From Pelosinus propionicus DSM 13327 (GTDB lineage Bacteria; Bacillota; Negativicutes; DSM-13327), in assembly GCF_900114615.1 (NCBI RefSeq), contig NZ_FOTS01000038.1, positions 1 to 51,786 of the forward strand: DNA of 51,786 bases, read 5' to 3'. Made by a program: the position numbers and the translations under genes. The notes under the pieces were generated by a model that did not search any database, was not told the DNA's origin, and saw only the letters and a list, made by a program, of their open reading frames with translations. This document shows, piece by piece, positions 1 to 6,863 of this stretch. Positions within the stretch are counted from its first letter, which is position 1. Each line of letters begins with the position of its first letter.

Positions 1-249
1 CAAAGAACCTTTTCCAGCCAAATAATCAAAAACCGCCGATAGCTTCGTTTCCTTGCTATATGCCCGATCGTGCTTTTGGGGCAGAAATCCTGCCGGCCCT
101 TCCGACTTATATCGGCTGACCCAATCTGCAATCGTCTTATGATTTACTCCTGCCAATCGTCCCGCTTCACAACATCCGACCTTTCCGAATAGATATGATT
201 CTACGATACGTATTTTTTCTTCTGCCGCTAGCTTTCCTTTTTTCGGCAT
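1..249 (-). CDS. IS3-family transposase OrfA, N-terminal part (cut by window edge)
   Basis: The first 83 codons are present and the frame stays open to the window edge. The protein begins MPKKGKLAAEEKIRIVESYL. It contains a helix-turn-helix (about residues 8-50, including EAGRLAGVNHKTIADWVSRY) followed by a GPAGFLP turn, typical of OrfA of IS3/IS150-type elements. OrfA supplies the DNA-binding half of an OrfAB transposase that is usually made by programmed frameshifting. The catalytic DDE half would lie to the left of this window. Confidence 0.8.
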   Translation of the reverse strand, partial: MPKKGKLAAEEKIRIVESYLFGKVGCCEAGRLAGVNHKTIADWVSRYKSEGPAGFLPQKHDRAYSKETKLSAVFDYLAGKGSL

Positions 250-256
250 AATATTA

Positions 257-302
257 CCCCCAGACTGAACAGTGTTTTTTATTTCACTGTCCTGTCTAGG
301 GG
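257..302. repeat. Imperfect inverted repeat inside the IS end
   Basis: The arms at 257-274 and 285-302 are near-complementary (CCCC-AGAC-TGAACAGTG against CACTGTCC-TGTCTAGGGG, with a few mismatches). The repeat overlaps the presumed terminal repeat and lies directly before orfA. It may form an RNA hairpin that limits read-through transcription from outside into the transposase gene, as known for several IS families. Confidence 0.6.
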
Positions 303-412
303 TAGCATATCAATAAACAGAGGGGTTAATTTTATAATTTACCTAAAATGGTATTTTTCAATGTATTGCTTAATAGTGTAGTAGTATTAAAATACCAATT
401 GGTGGTGATTAA

Positions 413-1459
413 ATGATGAAGCCTAGAATACAGGCTATCGGTACAGCAGTACCTCATTATGCTTTAGAGCAAAAAGAGATAAAAGAATTTGTCGCAAGTA
501 TGTTTCGTTCCCATGTAGATCATATTGATAAGCTGCTTCCTGTTTTTGAAAATAGCTGCGTAAAAATTAGATACTTATCTCGGCCGCTGGAATGGTATGC
601 CGCTTCTCATTCTTTTTCAGAAGCGAATCAAATTTTTAAAGAAGTGGCTCTTGATCTTGCAGAAAGAGCAGCATTACAGGCAATGATGAGAGGAAATGTA
701 AAACCCACAGATATTGGTATGGTTATATTTGTCACTTCTACTGGAATTGCAACACCTACTTTAGACACGAAACTGATTGAGCGGCTGGCTCTATCACCTC
801 ACACAAGGCGACTTCCGATCTGGGGACTTGGCTGTGCAGGAGGTGCTGCTGGATTAGCACGGGCAAATGAGCTTGCTTACAGTATGCCCGATAAGTCAAT
901 ATTGTTGGTGGCTGTAGAACTTTGCAGTCTTACTTTCCAAAGAAATGATTTTTCTAAATCAAATATAGTCGGTACCAGTATTTTTGCAGATGGCGCAGCC
1001 GCGGCATTGATAGCTATGGATAATGGAGGACCCGTCATTCTAGGAAATCATAGTACTTTGTTTCCCAATACAGAAGACATTATGGGATGGGAGTTAATTG
1101 ACACAGGTCTTAAGGTGCGGTTTTCTCGAGATATACCTAGCATTGTACGACGTTATTTACCTGATTTGCTACAAGAGGCTTGTGGCAAATGGGGAATCGA
1201 GCAAGAAAAAATAGCTCATTATGTTGTTCACCCTGGTGGAGCTAAGGTATTAGAGGCATATTCGGGCAGCTTGAATGTCAGTAAAGACCAGCTGTCTCAC
1301 GCATATGATGTACTGGTTGAGTATGGAAATATGTCTAGTGCTTCCATTTTATTTGTATTAGAAAAATTTATGATTGAAACACCAGCTAATAATAAGTATG
1401 GAATTATGTTAGCATTAGGACCTGGATTTAGTGCAGAACAGGTGTTATTCAAATGGTGA
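413..1459 (+). CDS. bpsA: Type III polyketide synthase (chalcone synthase-like, BpsA/BcsA type)
   Basis: This 348-residue protein is a homodimeric-type ketosynthase that extends an acyl-CoA starter with malonyl-CoA. Bacterial relatives make alkylpyrones or alkylresorcinols. The catalytic triad is visible: Cys141 in WGLGCAGGAAG, His273 in VVHPGGAK and Asn306 in YGNMSSAS. Length is normal for the family. A double ATG lies at 413/416, preceded by GGTGGTG. The next gene overlaps the stop codon and encodes a membrane methyltransferase, the same pair as bpsA-bpsB (bcsA-ypbQ) of Bacillus subtilis, which makes alkylpyrone methyl ethers. The product here is inferred from that pairing; starter chain length cannot be read from the sequence. 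The gene sits about 105 bp from an IS end. Confidence 0.88.
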   Translation: MMKPRIQAIGTAVPHYALEQKEIKEFVASMFRSHVDHIDKLLPVFENSCVKIRYLSRPLEWYAASHSFSEANQIFKEVALDLAERAALQAMMRGNVKPTDIGMVIFVTSTGIATPTLDTKLIERLALSPHTRRLPIWGLGCAGGAAGLARANELAYSMPDKSILLVAVELCSLTFQRNDFSKSNIVGTSIFADGAAAALIAMDNGGPVILGNHSTLFPNTEDIMGWELIDTGLKVRFSRDIPSIVRRYLPDLLQEACGKWGIEQEKIAHYVVHPGGAKVLEAYSGSLNVSKDQLSHAYDVLVEYGNMSSASILFVLEKFMIETPANNKYGIMLALGPGFSAEQVLFKW

Positions 1460-1989
1460 ATCTATGGGTTTTGGCAATGGCATGTTTTCTAATTAGTCAA
1501 CGTCTGTTAGAACTTTATATAGCCGAAAATAACTATAAGTGGTCAATCAAAGCTGGGGCACAAGAGTTTGGTAAGGAGCATTACTCTTTATTTTTTGTTT
1601 TACATGGCTGCTGGTTTATCGGTTGGATCGTAGAGAGCAGCATAGGTAAAACTGTTGCCGTTAGTGAGTTATGGTATGTATGGCTGAGCTTATTTGTGAT
1701 TGCGCAAGTAGTGAGATATTGGTGTATTGCCAGTTTGGGGAAGGCTTGGAATACTCGAATTCTAGTCATTCCTGACCGAAAACTTATTTCTAGAGGACCA
1801 TACCAATATATAAAACATCCTAATTATGTAGCTGTAGCCATCGAATTGTTAGTTGTGCCCTTACTATTTGGGGCTGTAATCACGGCAACTCTTGCGACCT
1901 TATGTAATACTTGGTTAATTTTAGGTATTCGAATTCCAGAGGAAGAGAAAGCATTAAGTGGGGGCAATATAGAAAAGAGCAGTCACTAG
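1453..1989 (+). CDS. bpsB: Isoprenylcysteine carboxyl methyltransferase-family membrane protein (BpsB-like)
   Basis: The 178-residue protein has about four hydrophobic segments and the family's C-terminal signature: RGPYQYIKHPNYVAV around residues 114-128 and IPEEEKAL near 160-167. These bind S-adenosylmethionine in ICMT-type enzymes. It overlaps the polyketide synthase gene by seven bases (1453-1459), implying translational coupling. In Bacillus the homologue O-methylates the alkylpyrones made by BpsA, and the same role is inferred here. A true prenylcysteine methylation role is unlikely because bacteria lack that pathway. Confidence 0.82.
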   Translation: MVNLWVLAMACFLISQRLLELYIAENNYKWSIKAGAQEFGKEHYSLFFVLHGCWFIGWIVESSIGKTVAVSELWYVWLSLFVIAQVVRYWCIASLGKAWNTRILVIPDRKLISRGPYQYIKHPNYVAVAIELLVVPLLFGAVITATLATLCNTWLILGIRIPEEEKALSGGNIEKSSH

Positions 1990-2025
1990 AAGAATTTAGG
2001 TTCACTTGCATAGAGCGGATTTAAG

Positions 2026-2072
2026 TAATAAATGATAGGGGACAGTCATTTACTGCCCCCTATCATTTATTA
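2026..2072. terminator. Bidirectional terminator between convergent genes
   Basis: Sixteen-base perfect arms (2026-2041 and 2057-2072) are separated by a loop that itself contains a CAGT/ACTG mini-stem. The right arm includes the stop codon of the leftward DUF1657 gene. The structure serves the PKS operon from one side and the DUF1657 gene from the other. Confidence 0.75.
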
Positions 2073-2276
2073 CTCTGCTTGACTATTTAGTTGATTTTGC
2101 TCGGTAACACTAAGGCGACTATTAAGTTGGCTGATGTGTTGATCCATGTCTTGTGACATTTGTGTAAATAATTGTTTGGCCGTTTGATCGTCAGTAGATT
2201 GTGCGAAAGTTGCATAGGTACCTTTAGCGGATTCAGCTGCAGCGACAGCCTTTTGTAAGTCCTTTTGTACAGTCAT
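2070..2276 (-). CDS. DUF1657 domain small protein
   Basis: This 68-residue soluble, helix-rich protein begins MTVQKDLQKAVAAAESAKG and contains KQLFTQMSQDMDQHISQL, matching the small DUF1657 family. It is rich in Gln and Ala and has no Cys. An AAGGAGG site lies just before the ATG. In spore-forming Bacillota, DUF1657 proteins are often encoded beside spoVA-type genes, so a sporulation-stage role is possible. No spoVA gene is next to it here and the molecular function is unknown. Confidence 0.75.
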   Translation of the reverse strand: MTVQKDLQKAVAAAESAKGTYATFAQSTDDQTAKQLFTQMSQDMDQHISQLNSRLSVTEQNQLNSQAE

Positions 2277-2423
2277 GCTAATTCCTCCTTATGATAAGAC
2301 GTTACTTACAAAGGTATTATTCTACTGTTCTCTTGTTTTTATGATTTTTTTTAGATGAAGTAAGTAAAACTAATTTTGATACGATATGTGTAGTAAATAA
2401 CAAGCATTATTAAGGATACAATG

Positions 2424-2452
2424 TTGATTTGTATGAAATAATATAGTATATT
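2424..2452 (+). promoter_or_regulatory. Probable sigma-A promoter of the symporter gene
   Basis: TTGATT (2424-2429), a 17-base spacer and TATATT (2447-2452) lie about 90 bases before the symporter start. Transcription would begin near 2459, just before a leader hairpin. Confidence 0.5.
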
Positions 2453-2469
2453 TATTGCAGTTCATAATG

Positions 2470-2509
2470 CCTAAAGCATTGATTGTAAGTTGATGATCAA
2501 AGCTTTAGG
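2470..2509 (+). promoter_or_regulatory. 5'-leader hairpin before the symporter gene
   Basis: CCTAAAGC-a-TTGAT pairs with ATCAA-a-GCTTTAGG around a short loop. It sits about ten bases after the predicted transcript start and ends before the AAAGGAG ribosome site. It has no strong T-tract. It could stabilise the mRNA end or act as an attenuator. It matches no riboswitch class I recognise. Confidence 0.5.
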
Positions 2510-2538
2510 TATTTGTTATTGAAAAGGAGAATGTAAAG

Positions 2539-3960
2539 ATGAACCCGTATTTAATAGCTATTATCGTATATGCATGTATTTTAGTTGCTGTAGGTTTTAT
2601 TGCCACTAAGGGAGTTAAAGGTGCATCTGATTTTTTTGTTGCTGGACGAAAGCTAGGACCTGCTCTTTTATTTACGACATTAATTGCACCTAACATTGGT
2701 GCTGGATCCACAGTTGGTGTAGCTGGCGTAGGCTATAAATTTGGTATTTCTGCTTGGTGGTGGATTGCTTCTTCGGCTGTAGGTTCTGTCATCTTAGCAT
2801 TTATTGTTGGCCCTGCAATTTGGCGAGTGGCAAAAAAGTATAACTTATATACATTAGGAGATTATCTTGATTATCGCTATAATCAAAATTTTCGCGGATT
2901 AATATCATTAATGATGGCTGTTGGTACTCTAGCTATATTTGCTGGACAGTTAATGGGAATTGCCTGGATACTGACCGCTGTAGCTGGTACTGGTAAAACC
3001 GTAGGGATTTTAGTTGGTGCTGTAGTAGTTATTTTGTATTTTGGAGCAGGAGGACTACTTGCTGCGACATTTGTAAATAGTATTCAAATTGTGGTAAAAT
3101 TTGTAGGATTCTTGCTAGCTGTTCCCTTTGCATTGCATTATATAGGCGGTTGGGAAGGCTTTACTGCACTCATCGGACAAAATATAGCGGATACAAGCAA
3201 GGCGGAAGCCTACATGAGTTTTGATGGTATTGGAATTACAATGATTATTGGTTATTTTTTAATGTTAACGCCATCTTTTTTTATTTCTCCGGGCTTGATT
3301 GGAAAGGTGTATGGAGCTCGTGATGTAGCTACAGTAAGAATTGGTACAGCCTTGAATGCTTTTGTGCAATTTGCGTTTGCCATTGTCCCTGTTATACTAG
3401 GAATGTGTGCCTTTGCAGCGTTTCCAAACTTGACGCAGAGTGAATTGGCATTGCCCGTTGTTATGAAAGAATTTATGCCGTTTTGGGCTTCTGCATTTGC
3501 TTTGGCAGCCATCTTTTCAGCTGAGGTTAGCGCGGCAGACGCAGTACTATATATGATAACAACATCTTTTACGAAAGATCTGTATAAAACCTTTATAAAA
3601 CCTGAAATCTCAGATGAGGAACTGCTGAAAATGAGCCGTCTAGTGACTGTGATAGCTGGAATTCTTGGTATCAGCATTGCGTTGGTGCTACCGAATATAA
3701 TTACAGCATTATCGATCTTTTATTCGTTGATGTCCGTATCATTAACAGCTCCTTTATTATTTGGTTTGTTTTCAAGACGGCCTTCCACTAATTCAGCCTT
3801 TATATGCGCAATTGGAGGAATTTTGGCTACCGTAGTTCTGCAATTTGGCAATGGCGGAAAAGGAATTGGAATATTAAATGCTCAATCTACAGGGATTGTT
3901 TTAACCATTATTATTATGGTATTTATGATGATTGTATTTCCTGCGAAGAAAAAAGAGTAA
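2539..3960 (+). CDS. Sodium:solute symporter (SSS family)
   Basis: The 473-residue polytopic membrane protein has roughly 13 hydrophobic segments in an LeuT-fold arrangement. The early motif SDFFVAGRKLGPALL and the following APNIGAGSTVG region are typical of the SSS family (PutP/PanF relatives). It should couple Na+ entry to uptake of a small organic solute such as an amino acid, carboxylate or vitamin, but the substrate cannot be assigned. It has its own promoter and leader hairpin and seems monocistronic. The start ATG follows AAAGGAGAATG. Confidence 0.85.
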   Translation: MNPYLIAIIVYACILVAVGFIATKGVKGASDFFVAGRKLGPALLFTTLIAPNIGAGSTVGVAGVGYKFGISAWWWIASSAVGSVILAFIVGPAIWRVAKKYNLYTLGDYLDYRYNQNFRGLISLMMAVGTLAIFAGQLMGIAWILTAVAGTGKTVGILVGAVVVILYFGAGGLLAATFVNSIQIVVKFVGFLLAVPFALHYIGGWEGFTALIGQNIADTSKAEAYMSFDGIGITMIIGYFLMLTPSFFISPGLIGKVYGARDVATVRIGTALNAFVQFAFAIVPVILGMCAFAAFPNLTQSELALPVVMKEFMPFWASAFALAAIFSAEVSAADAVLYMITTSFTKDLYKTFIKPEISDEELLKMSRLVTVIAGILGISIALVLPNIITALSIFYSLMSVSLTAPLLFGLFSRRPSTNSAFICAIGGILATVVLQFGNGGKGIGILNAQSTGIVLTIIIMVFMMIVFPAKKKE

Positions 3961-4045
3961 TGGACTAGAGATTTTTTTATTTAAAATTGTGAAAGCATAT
4001 GTAATAATTAAGTATTTGGAAATGATATAAAAATGGGGTGTTATC

Positions 4046-4504
4046 ATGCATATTGTATTAGTTGAACCCGAAATTCCTGGAAATACGGGTAATATAGCGC
4101 GTTTATGCGCTGCAACAAATACGGAGCTTCATTTAGTAAAGCCTTTGGGTTTTTCAATTGAAGATAAATATTTGAAAAGAGCTGGCTTGGATTATTGGAA
4201 TTTAGTAAAAGTACATAGTCATGAAAATTTTGCTGAAGTGATAGAATTATATAAGGGGCATAATTTTTACTTTAACACAACAAAAGCTGACCAGCATTAT
4301 AGTGATATTCAGTTTAAGGCAGATGATTTATTGGTGTTTGGAAAAGAAACGGCTGGTTTGCCAGAAGCTTTATTAGCGGCACATAAAGAAAGTTGTATTC
4401 GCATTCCCATGATTGGCGATGCTAGATCCCTTAATCTATCAAATTCTGCTGCCATTGTGTTATATGAGACTCTTCGCCAGCAGCAATTTGTAGGCTTAAA
4501 ATAA
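4046..4504 (+). CDS. trmL: tRNA (cytidine/uridine-34-2'-O)-methyltransferase TrmL
   Basis: This 152-residue SPOUT-fold enzyme carries family motifs in order: N-terminal VEPEIPGNTGNIARLCAAT (residues 6-24), FGKETAGLP (about 99-107) and the C-terminal knot IPMIGDARSLNLSNSAAIVLYE. TrmL methylates the ribose of wobble nucleotide 34 in tRNA-Leu isoacceptors; notably, this window encodes four tRNA-Leu genes. It precedes the endonuclease-IV-like gene by 31 bases and is likely co-transcribed with it. Confidence 0.93.
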   Translation: MHIVLVEPEIPGNTGNIARLCAATNTELHLVKPLGFSIEDKYLKRAGLDYWNLVKVHSHENFAEVIELYKGHNFYFNTTKADQHYSDIQFKADDLLVFGKETAGLPEALLAAHKESCIRIPMIGDARSLNLSNSAAIVLYETLRQQQFVGLK

Positions 4505-4535
4505 GATCTATAACTATTGAAAAGATGGTGAAATA

Positions 4536-5393
4536 ATGCTTGCACAATTTGGACCAGGAGGAAACCCGGATGCTTTTTATGCAGCTGGGTATAAAGCTTC
4601 AGTAGAGATGCCGGCATGGTTGGATACGCTGAAGCTGACGGCTTACGAATACCAGTGTACTCGCGGCGTGAATATCAAAGAGGAAACAGCAATTAAAATT
4701 GGGCAGCAGGCAGTAAAGTATGGAGTGAAACTTAGCATTCATGCTCCATATTATATTAACTTGTCCACTGATGATGAGAAAGTTATTGGGAATACACAAA
4801 ATCATTTTATAAAATCCCTAGAAGTCGCTCGTTGGATGGGGGCTGACCGAATTGTTTTCCATATGGGAGGAGTGGGGAAGCAGGATCGGAAAGCGGCGCT
4901 GGAAAAAGTGAAACATGCCCTCTTTAACGTATTGGAGCTAATAGAGCAACGAGGATTAACGGGTGTTTATCTTTGTCCAGAGACCATGGGAAAACAGAAT
5001 CAATTAGGTTCATTAGAAGAGGTTCTTTCTGTATGTACTTTATCTGAATGGCTTATACCTACTGTGGACTTTGGGCATTTGCATGCTGTAACAGCTGGTA
5101 AATATACAACAGAAAAGGAATTTGAAGCTGTTTTTGATAAGGTAGGAGAAACGTTAGGAATGGAAGTAGCAAAAAAACTGCATGTTCACTTTAGTCCTAT
5201 TGAGTTTACAAAAGGGGGCGAAAAACGCCATTGGACTTTTGCTGATGAATTTGGCCCTCCTTATGAGCCTTTTGTTGCTGTTTGCTCCAAACGTGGCTTT
5301 ACCCCCCGAGTGATTTGTGAGTCTGCTGGTACCCAAGCTGCAGATGCAAAGACGATGCAAGATTTTTATGTATCTTTACTAAAACAAAAATAA
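4536..5393 (+). CDS. Endonuclease IV-like TIM-barrel metal enzyme
   Basis: The 285-residue protein keeps the metal-ligand pattern of the AP endonuclease 2 / endonuclease IV fold: His69 (SIHAPYY), His109 (FHMGG), Glu149 (CPETMG), Asp178 and His181 (VDFGHLHA), His216/His218 (LHVHFSPI) and Glu262 (CESAG). That supports a multi-metal site and either abasic-site DNA incision or a sugar-isomerase-like reaction. The sequence diverges from classical Nfo around those ligands (an FTKGGEKRHW loop replaces the usual segment), so a plain DNA-repair call is not safe. It probably shares a transcript with trmL. Confidence 0.75.
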   Translation: MLAQFGPGGNPDAFYAAGYKASVEMPAWLDTLKLTAYEYQCTRGVNIKEETAIKIGQQAVKYGVKLSIHAPYYINLSTDDEKVIGNTQNHFIKSLEVARWMGADRIVFHMGGVGKQDRKAALEKVKHALFNVLELIEQRGLTGVYLCPETMGKQNQLGSLEEVLSVCTLSEWLIPTVDFGHLHAVTAGKYTTEKEFEAVFDKVGETLGMEVAKKLHVHFSPIEFTKGGEKRHWTFADEFGPPYEPFVAVCSKRGFTPRVICESAGTQAADAKTMQDFYVSLLKQK

Positions 5394-5487
5394 TGATGCA
5401 CAAATCTTAAGATCTATACGATTATAGACAGAATATTGTATAATGTATTGGATATATCTTAGTAGATTATAAACGAGGAGGAGTAAT

Positions 5488-5838
5488 ATGAATATTTACG
5501 ATAAAACTCATGATTTAGTGAAGGCTATTAAAGAATCACCAGAATACAGAGAATTTATGGAAGTTAAAAAAGTCATTGATACAGATGAGCAGGCCAAGAA
5601 AATGGTAAAAGATTTTATTGCTAAGCAAATGGAATTAGAATACGAGATGATGGGAGGGAAGGGGGAAGACAAAGCAAAGACAGAGCAAATACAACAAATG
5701 TATCAAATGATTGTTGGGAATACGAAAGCTTCTGCATTTATGCAGTCATACATGAAATTTCAACGCCTAGTAGCAGATATTTATAAAATTTTAGGTGATT
5801 CTGTAGCCGAAGGAATGGATTTCTTTGAAAAGAAATAA
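5488..5838 (+). CDS. ylbF: YlbF/YmcA family regulator
   Basis: This 116-residue, all-helical, highly charged protein contains SPEYREFMEVKKVIDTDEQA and a C-terminal FMQSYMKFQRLVADIYKILG, as in the DUF964 family. In Bacillus, YlbF with YmcA and YaaT forms a complex that modulates RNase Y and affects sporulation and biofilm formation. No partner gene is nearby. GAGGAGG precedes the ATG, and a TATAAT at 5439-5444 may be its -10. It overlaps murB by 14 bases. Confidence 0.82.
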   Translation: MNIYDKTHDLVKAIKESPEYREFMEVKKVIDTDEQAKKMVKDFIAKQMELEYEMMGGKGEDKAKTEQIQQMYQMIVGNTKASAFMQSYMKFQRLVADIYKILGDSVAEGMDFFEKK

Positions 5839-6751
5839 GCTGTCTGACGAACTTTTACTAAAGTTAAAGGATGTGATCCCTGAGTCTCGCCTTTTGATCA
5901 ATGAGCCCTTATCCAAGCACACGACTTTTAAAATTGGCGGTCCAGCTGATTACCTAGTTTTTCCTGCTTCCATGGATGAAATTTCCGCTATTATGATCAT
6001 TACAAAGCAGTATGGTATACCAGTTACAGTACTAGGTAATGGATCAAATATTCTAGTACGTGATAAAGGCATTAAAGGTTTAGTTCTGAAATTTGGCAGT
6101 GAAATGTCATACATTCGGCATACTGATGCTTCAATTAGTGCTGGTGCAGGGGCCATGCTGGCAGATGTATCTTGTTATGCTGCTAAACATGGATTAAGTG
6201 GAATGGAATTTGCAGTTGGCATTCCTGGCAGTATTGGCGGTGCTGTATTTATGAATGCAGGCGCATACTCTGGTGAAATGTGTCAAGTGGTTACAGCAGT
6301 ATCTGGTGTTTGCAGTAATGGTAATATCCAACGGTTTTTACCAGAGCAAATTCAATTTGCTTATCGTCATAGTATTTTCCAGAACAATGGCTGTATTATT
6401 TGTGAGGTAGAATTAACATTACATAAGCAAGAAAAACCGGCAATTTCGCAAAAAATGGATGAGTATACATTCAGGAGAGAGAGCAAACAGCCCTTAGAAA
6501 TGCCTAGCGCTGGCAGTACTTTCAAACGACCACCAGGAAACTTTGCAGGTACATTGATTGAAAAGGCTGGCTTGAAAGGACTCCAAGTGGGAGGAGCTCA
6601 AGTATCAATGAAGCATGCCGGCTTTGTTATTAATGCTGGAGGGGCAACGGCAGAAGATGTATTATTACTAATTAAAGAAGTACAACGCCGTGTATATGAG
6701 GATTCAGGTATTATGCTGCATCCAGAAGTGCGGGTTATAGGCGAAGAATAG
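5825..6751 (+). CDS. murB: UDP-N-acetylenolpyruvoylglucosamine reductase
   Basis: MurB reduces the enolpyruvyl group to form UDP-MurNAc in peptidoglycan synthesis. The 308-residue protein shows the FAD-binding motifs TFKIGGPADYLVFP, VLGNGSNILVRD and FAVGIPGSIGGAVFMNAGAY, the catalytic Ser region PSAGSTFKRP and a C-terminal Glu in HPEVRVIG. The start used is TTG at 5825, inside the end of ylbF, with AAGGA at 5810-5814. No in-frame ATG precedes the conserved N-terminus, so this non-standard start is the best choice. Confidence 0.94.
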   Translation: MKRNKLSDELLLKLKDVIPESRLLINEPLSKHTTFKIGGPADYLVFPASMDEISAIMIITKQYGIPVTVLGNGSNILVRDKGIKGLVLKFGSEMSYIRHTDASISAGAGAMLADVSCYAAKHGLSGMEFAVGIPGSIGGAVFMNAGAYSGEMCQVVTAVSGVCSNGNIQRFLPEQIQFAYRHSIFQNNGCIICEVELTLHKQEKPAISQKMDEYTFRRESKQPLEMPSAGSTFKRPPGNFAGTLIEKAGLKGLQVGGAQVSMKHAGFVINAGGATAEDVLLLIKEVQRRVYEDSGIMLHPEVRVIGEE

Positions 6752-6796
6752 AAAGCCAAAAAGACTTAGTTTTAACTAAGTCTTTTTGGCTTTCTA
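6749..6796 (+). terminator. Long perfect hairpin terminator after murB
   Basis: Twenty-one-base perfect arms (6749-6769 and 6776-6796) flank a six-base loop TTTTAA. The left arm starts at the murB TAG stop codon. The right arm contains a run of five T. Confidence 0.85.
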
Positions 6797-6821
6797 TAAA
6801 GGGAAGGATTTTACTATAAAT

Positions 6822-6828
6822 TGTCGAA
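6822..6828 (+). promoter_or_regulatory. Spo0A-box-like heptamer before the MBL gene
   Basis: TGTCGAA, identical to the 0A box core, lies in the short gap between the murB terminator and the metallo-hydrolase gene. A single heptamer is weak evidence: several are expected by chance in a window this size. Confidence 0.25.
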
Positions 6829-6863
6829 ATATACAGAAAGCAATAATGAGAGGAGAGAGTCAT

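Larger units (their letters stand above)
1..307 (-). mobile_element. IS3-family (IS150-group-like) element, left end only
   Basis: The stretch holds the start of an orfA gene reading leftward off the window and, upstream of it, a terminal-repeat-like end. Read on the minus strand from 307, the end begins TGCTACCCCTAGACAGGACA, which resembles the TG...CCCC...GGACA pattern of IS150-group terminal repeats. An inverted repeat lies directly inside it. OrfB and the other end are outside the window, so completeness and target duplication cannot be judged. The exact boundary at 307 is an inference from the motif. Confidence 0.65.

Noticed and set aside
3252-3677. Long minus-strand frame inside the symporter gene
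   Set aside because: It is an antisense shadow of a well-supported coding sequence with no ribosome site or family resemblance.
6786-6863. N-terminal extension of the beta-CASP hydrolase
   Set aside because: It would start inside the murB terminator and lacks a ribosome site; ATG 6864 has a strong one and fits the family.
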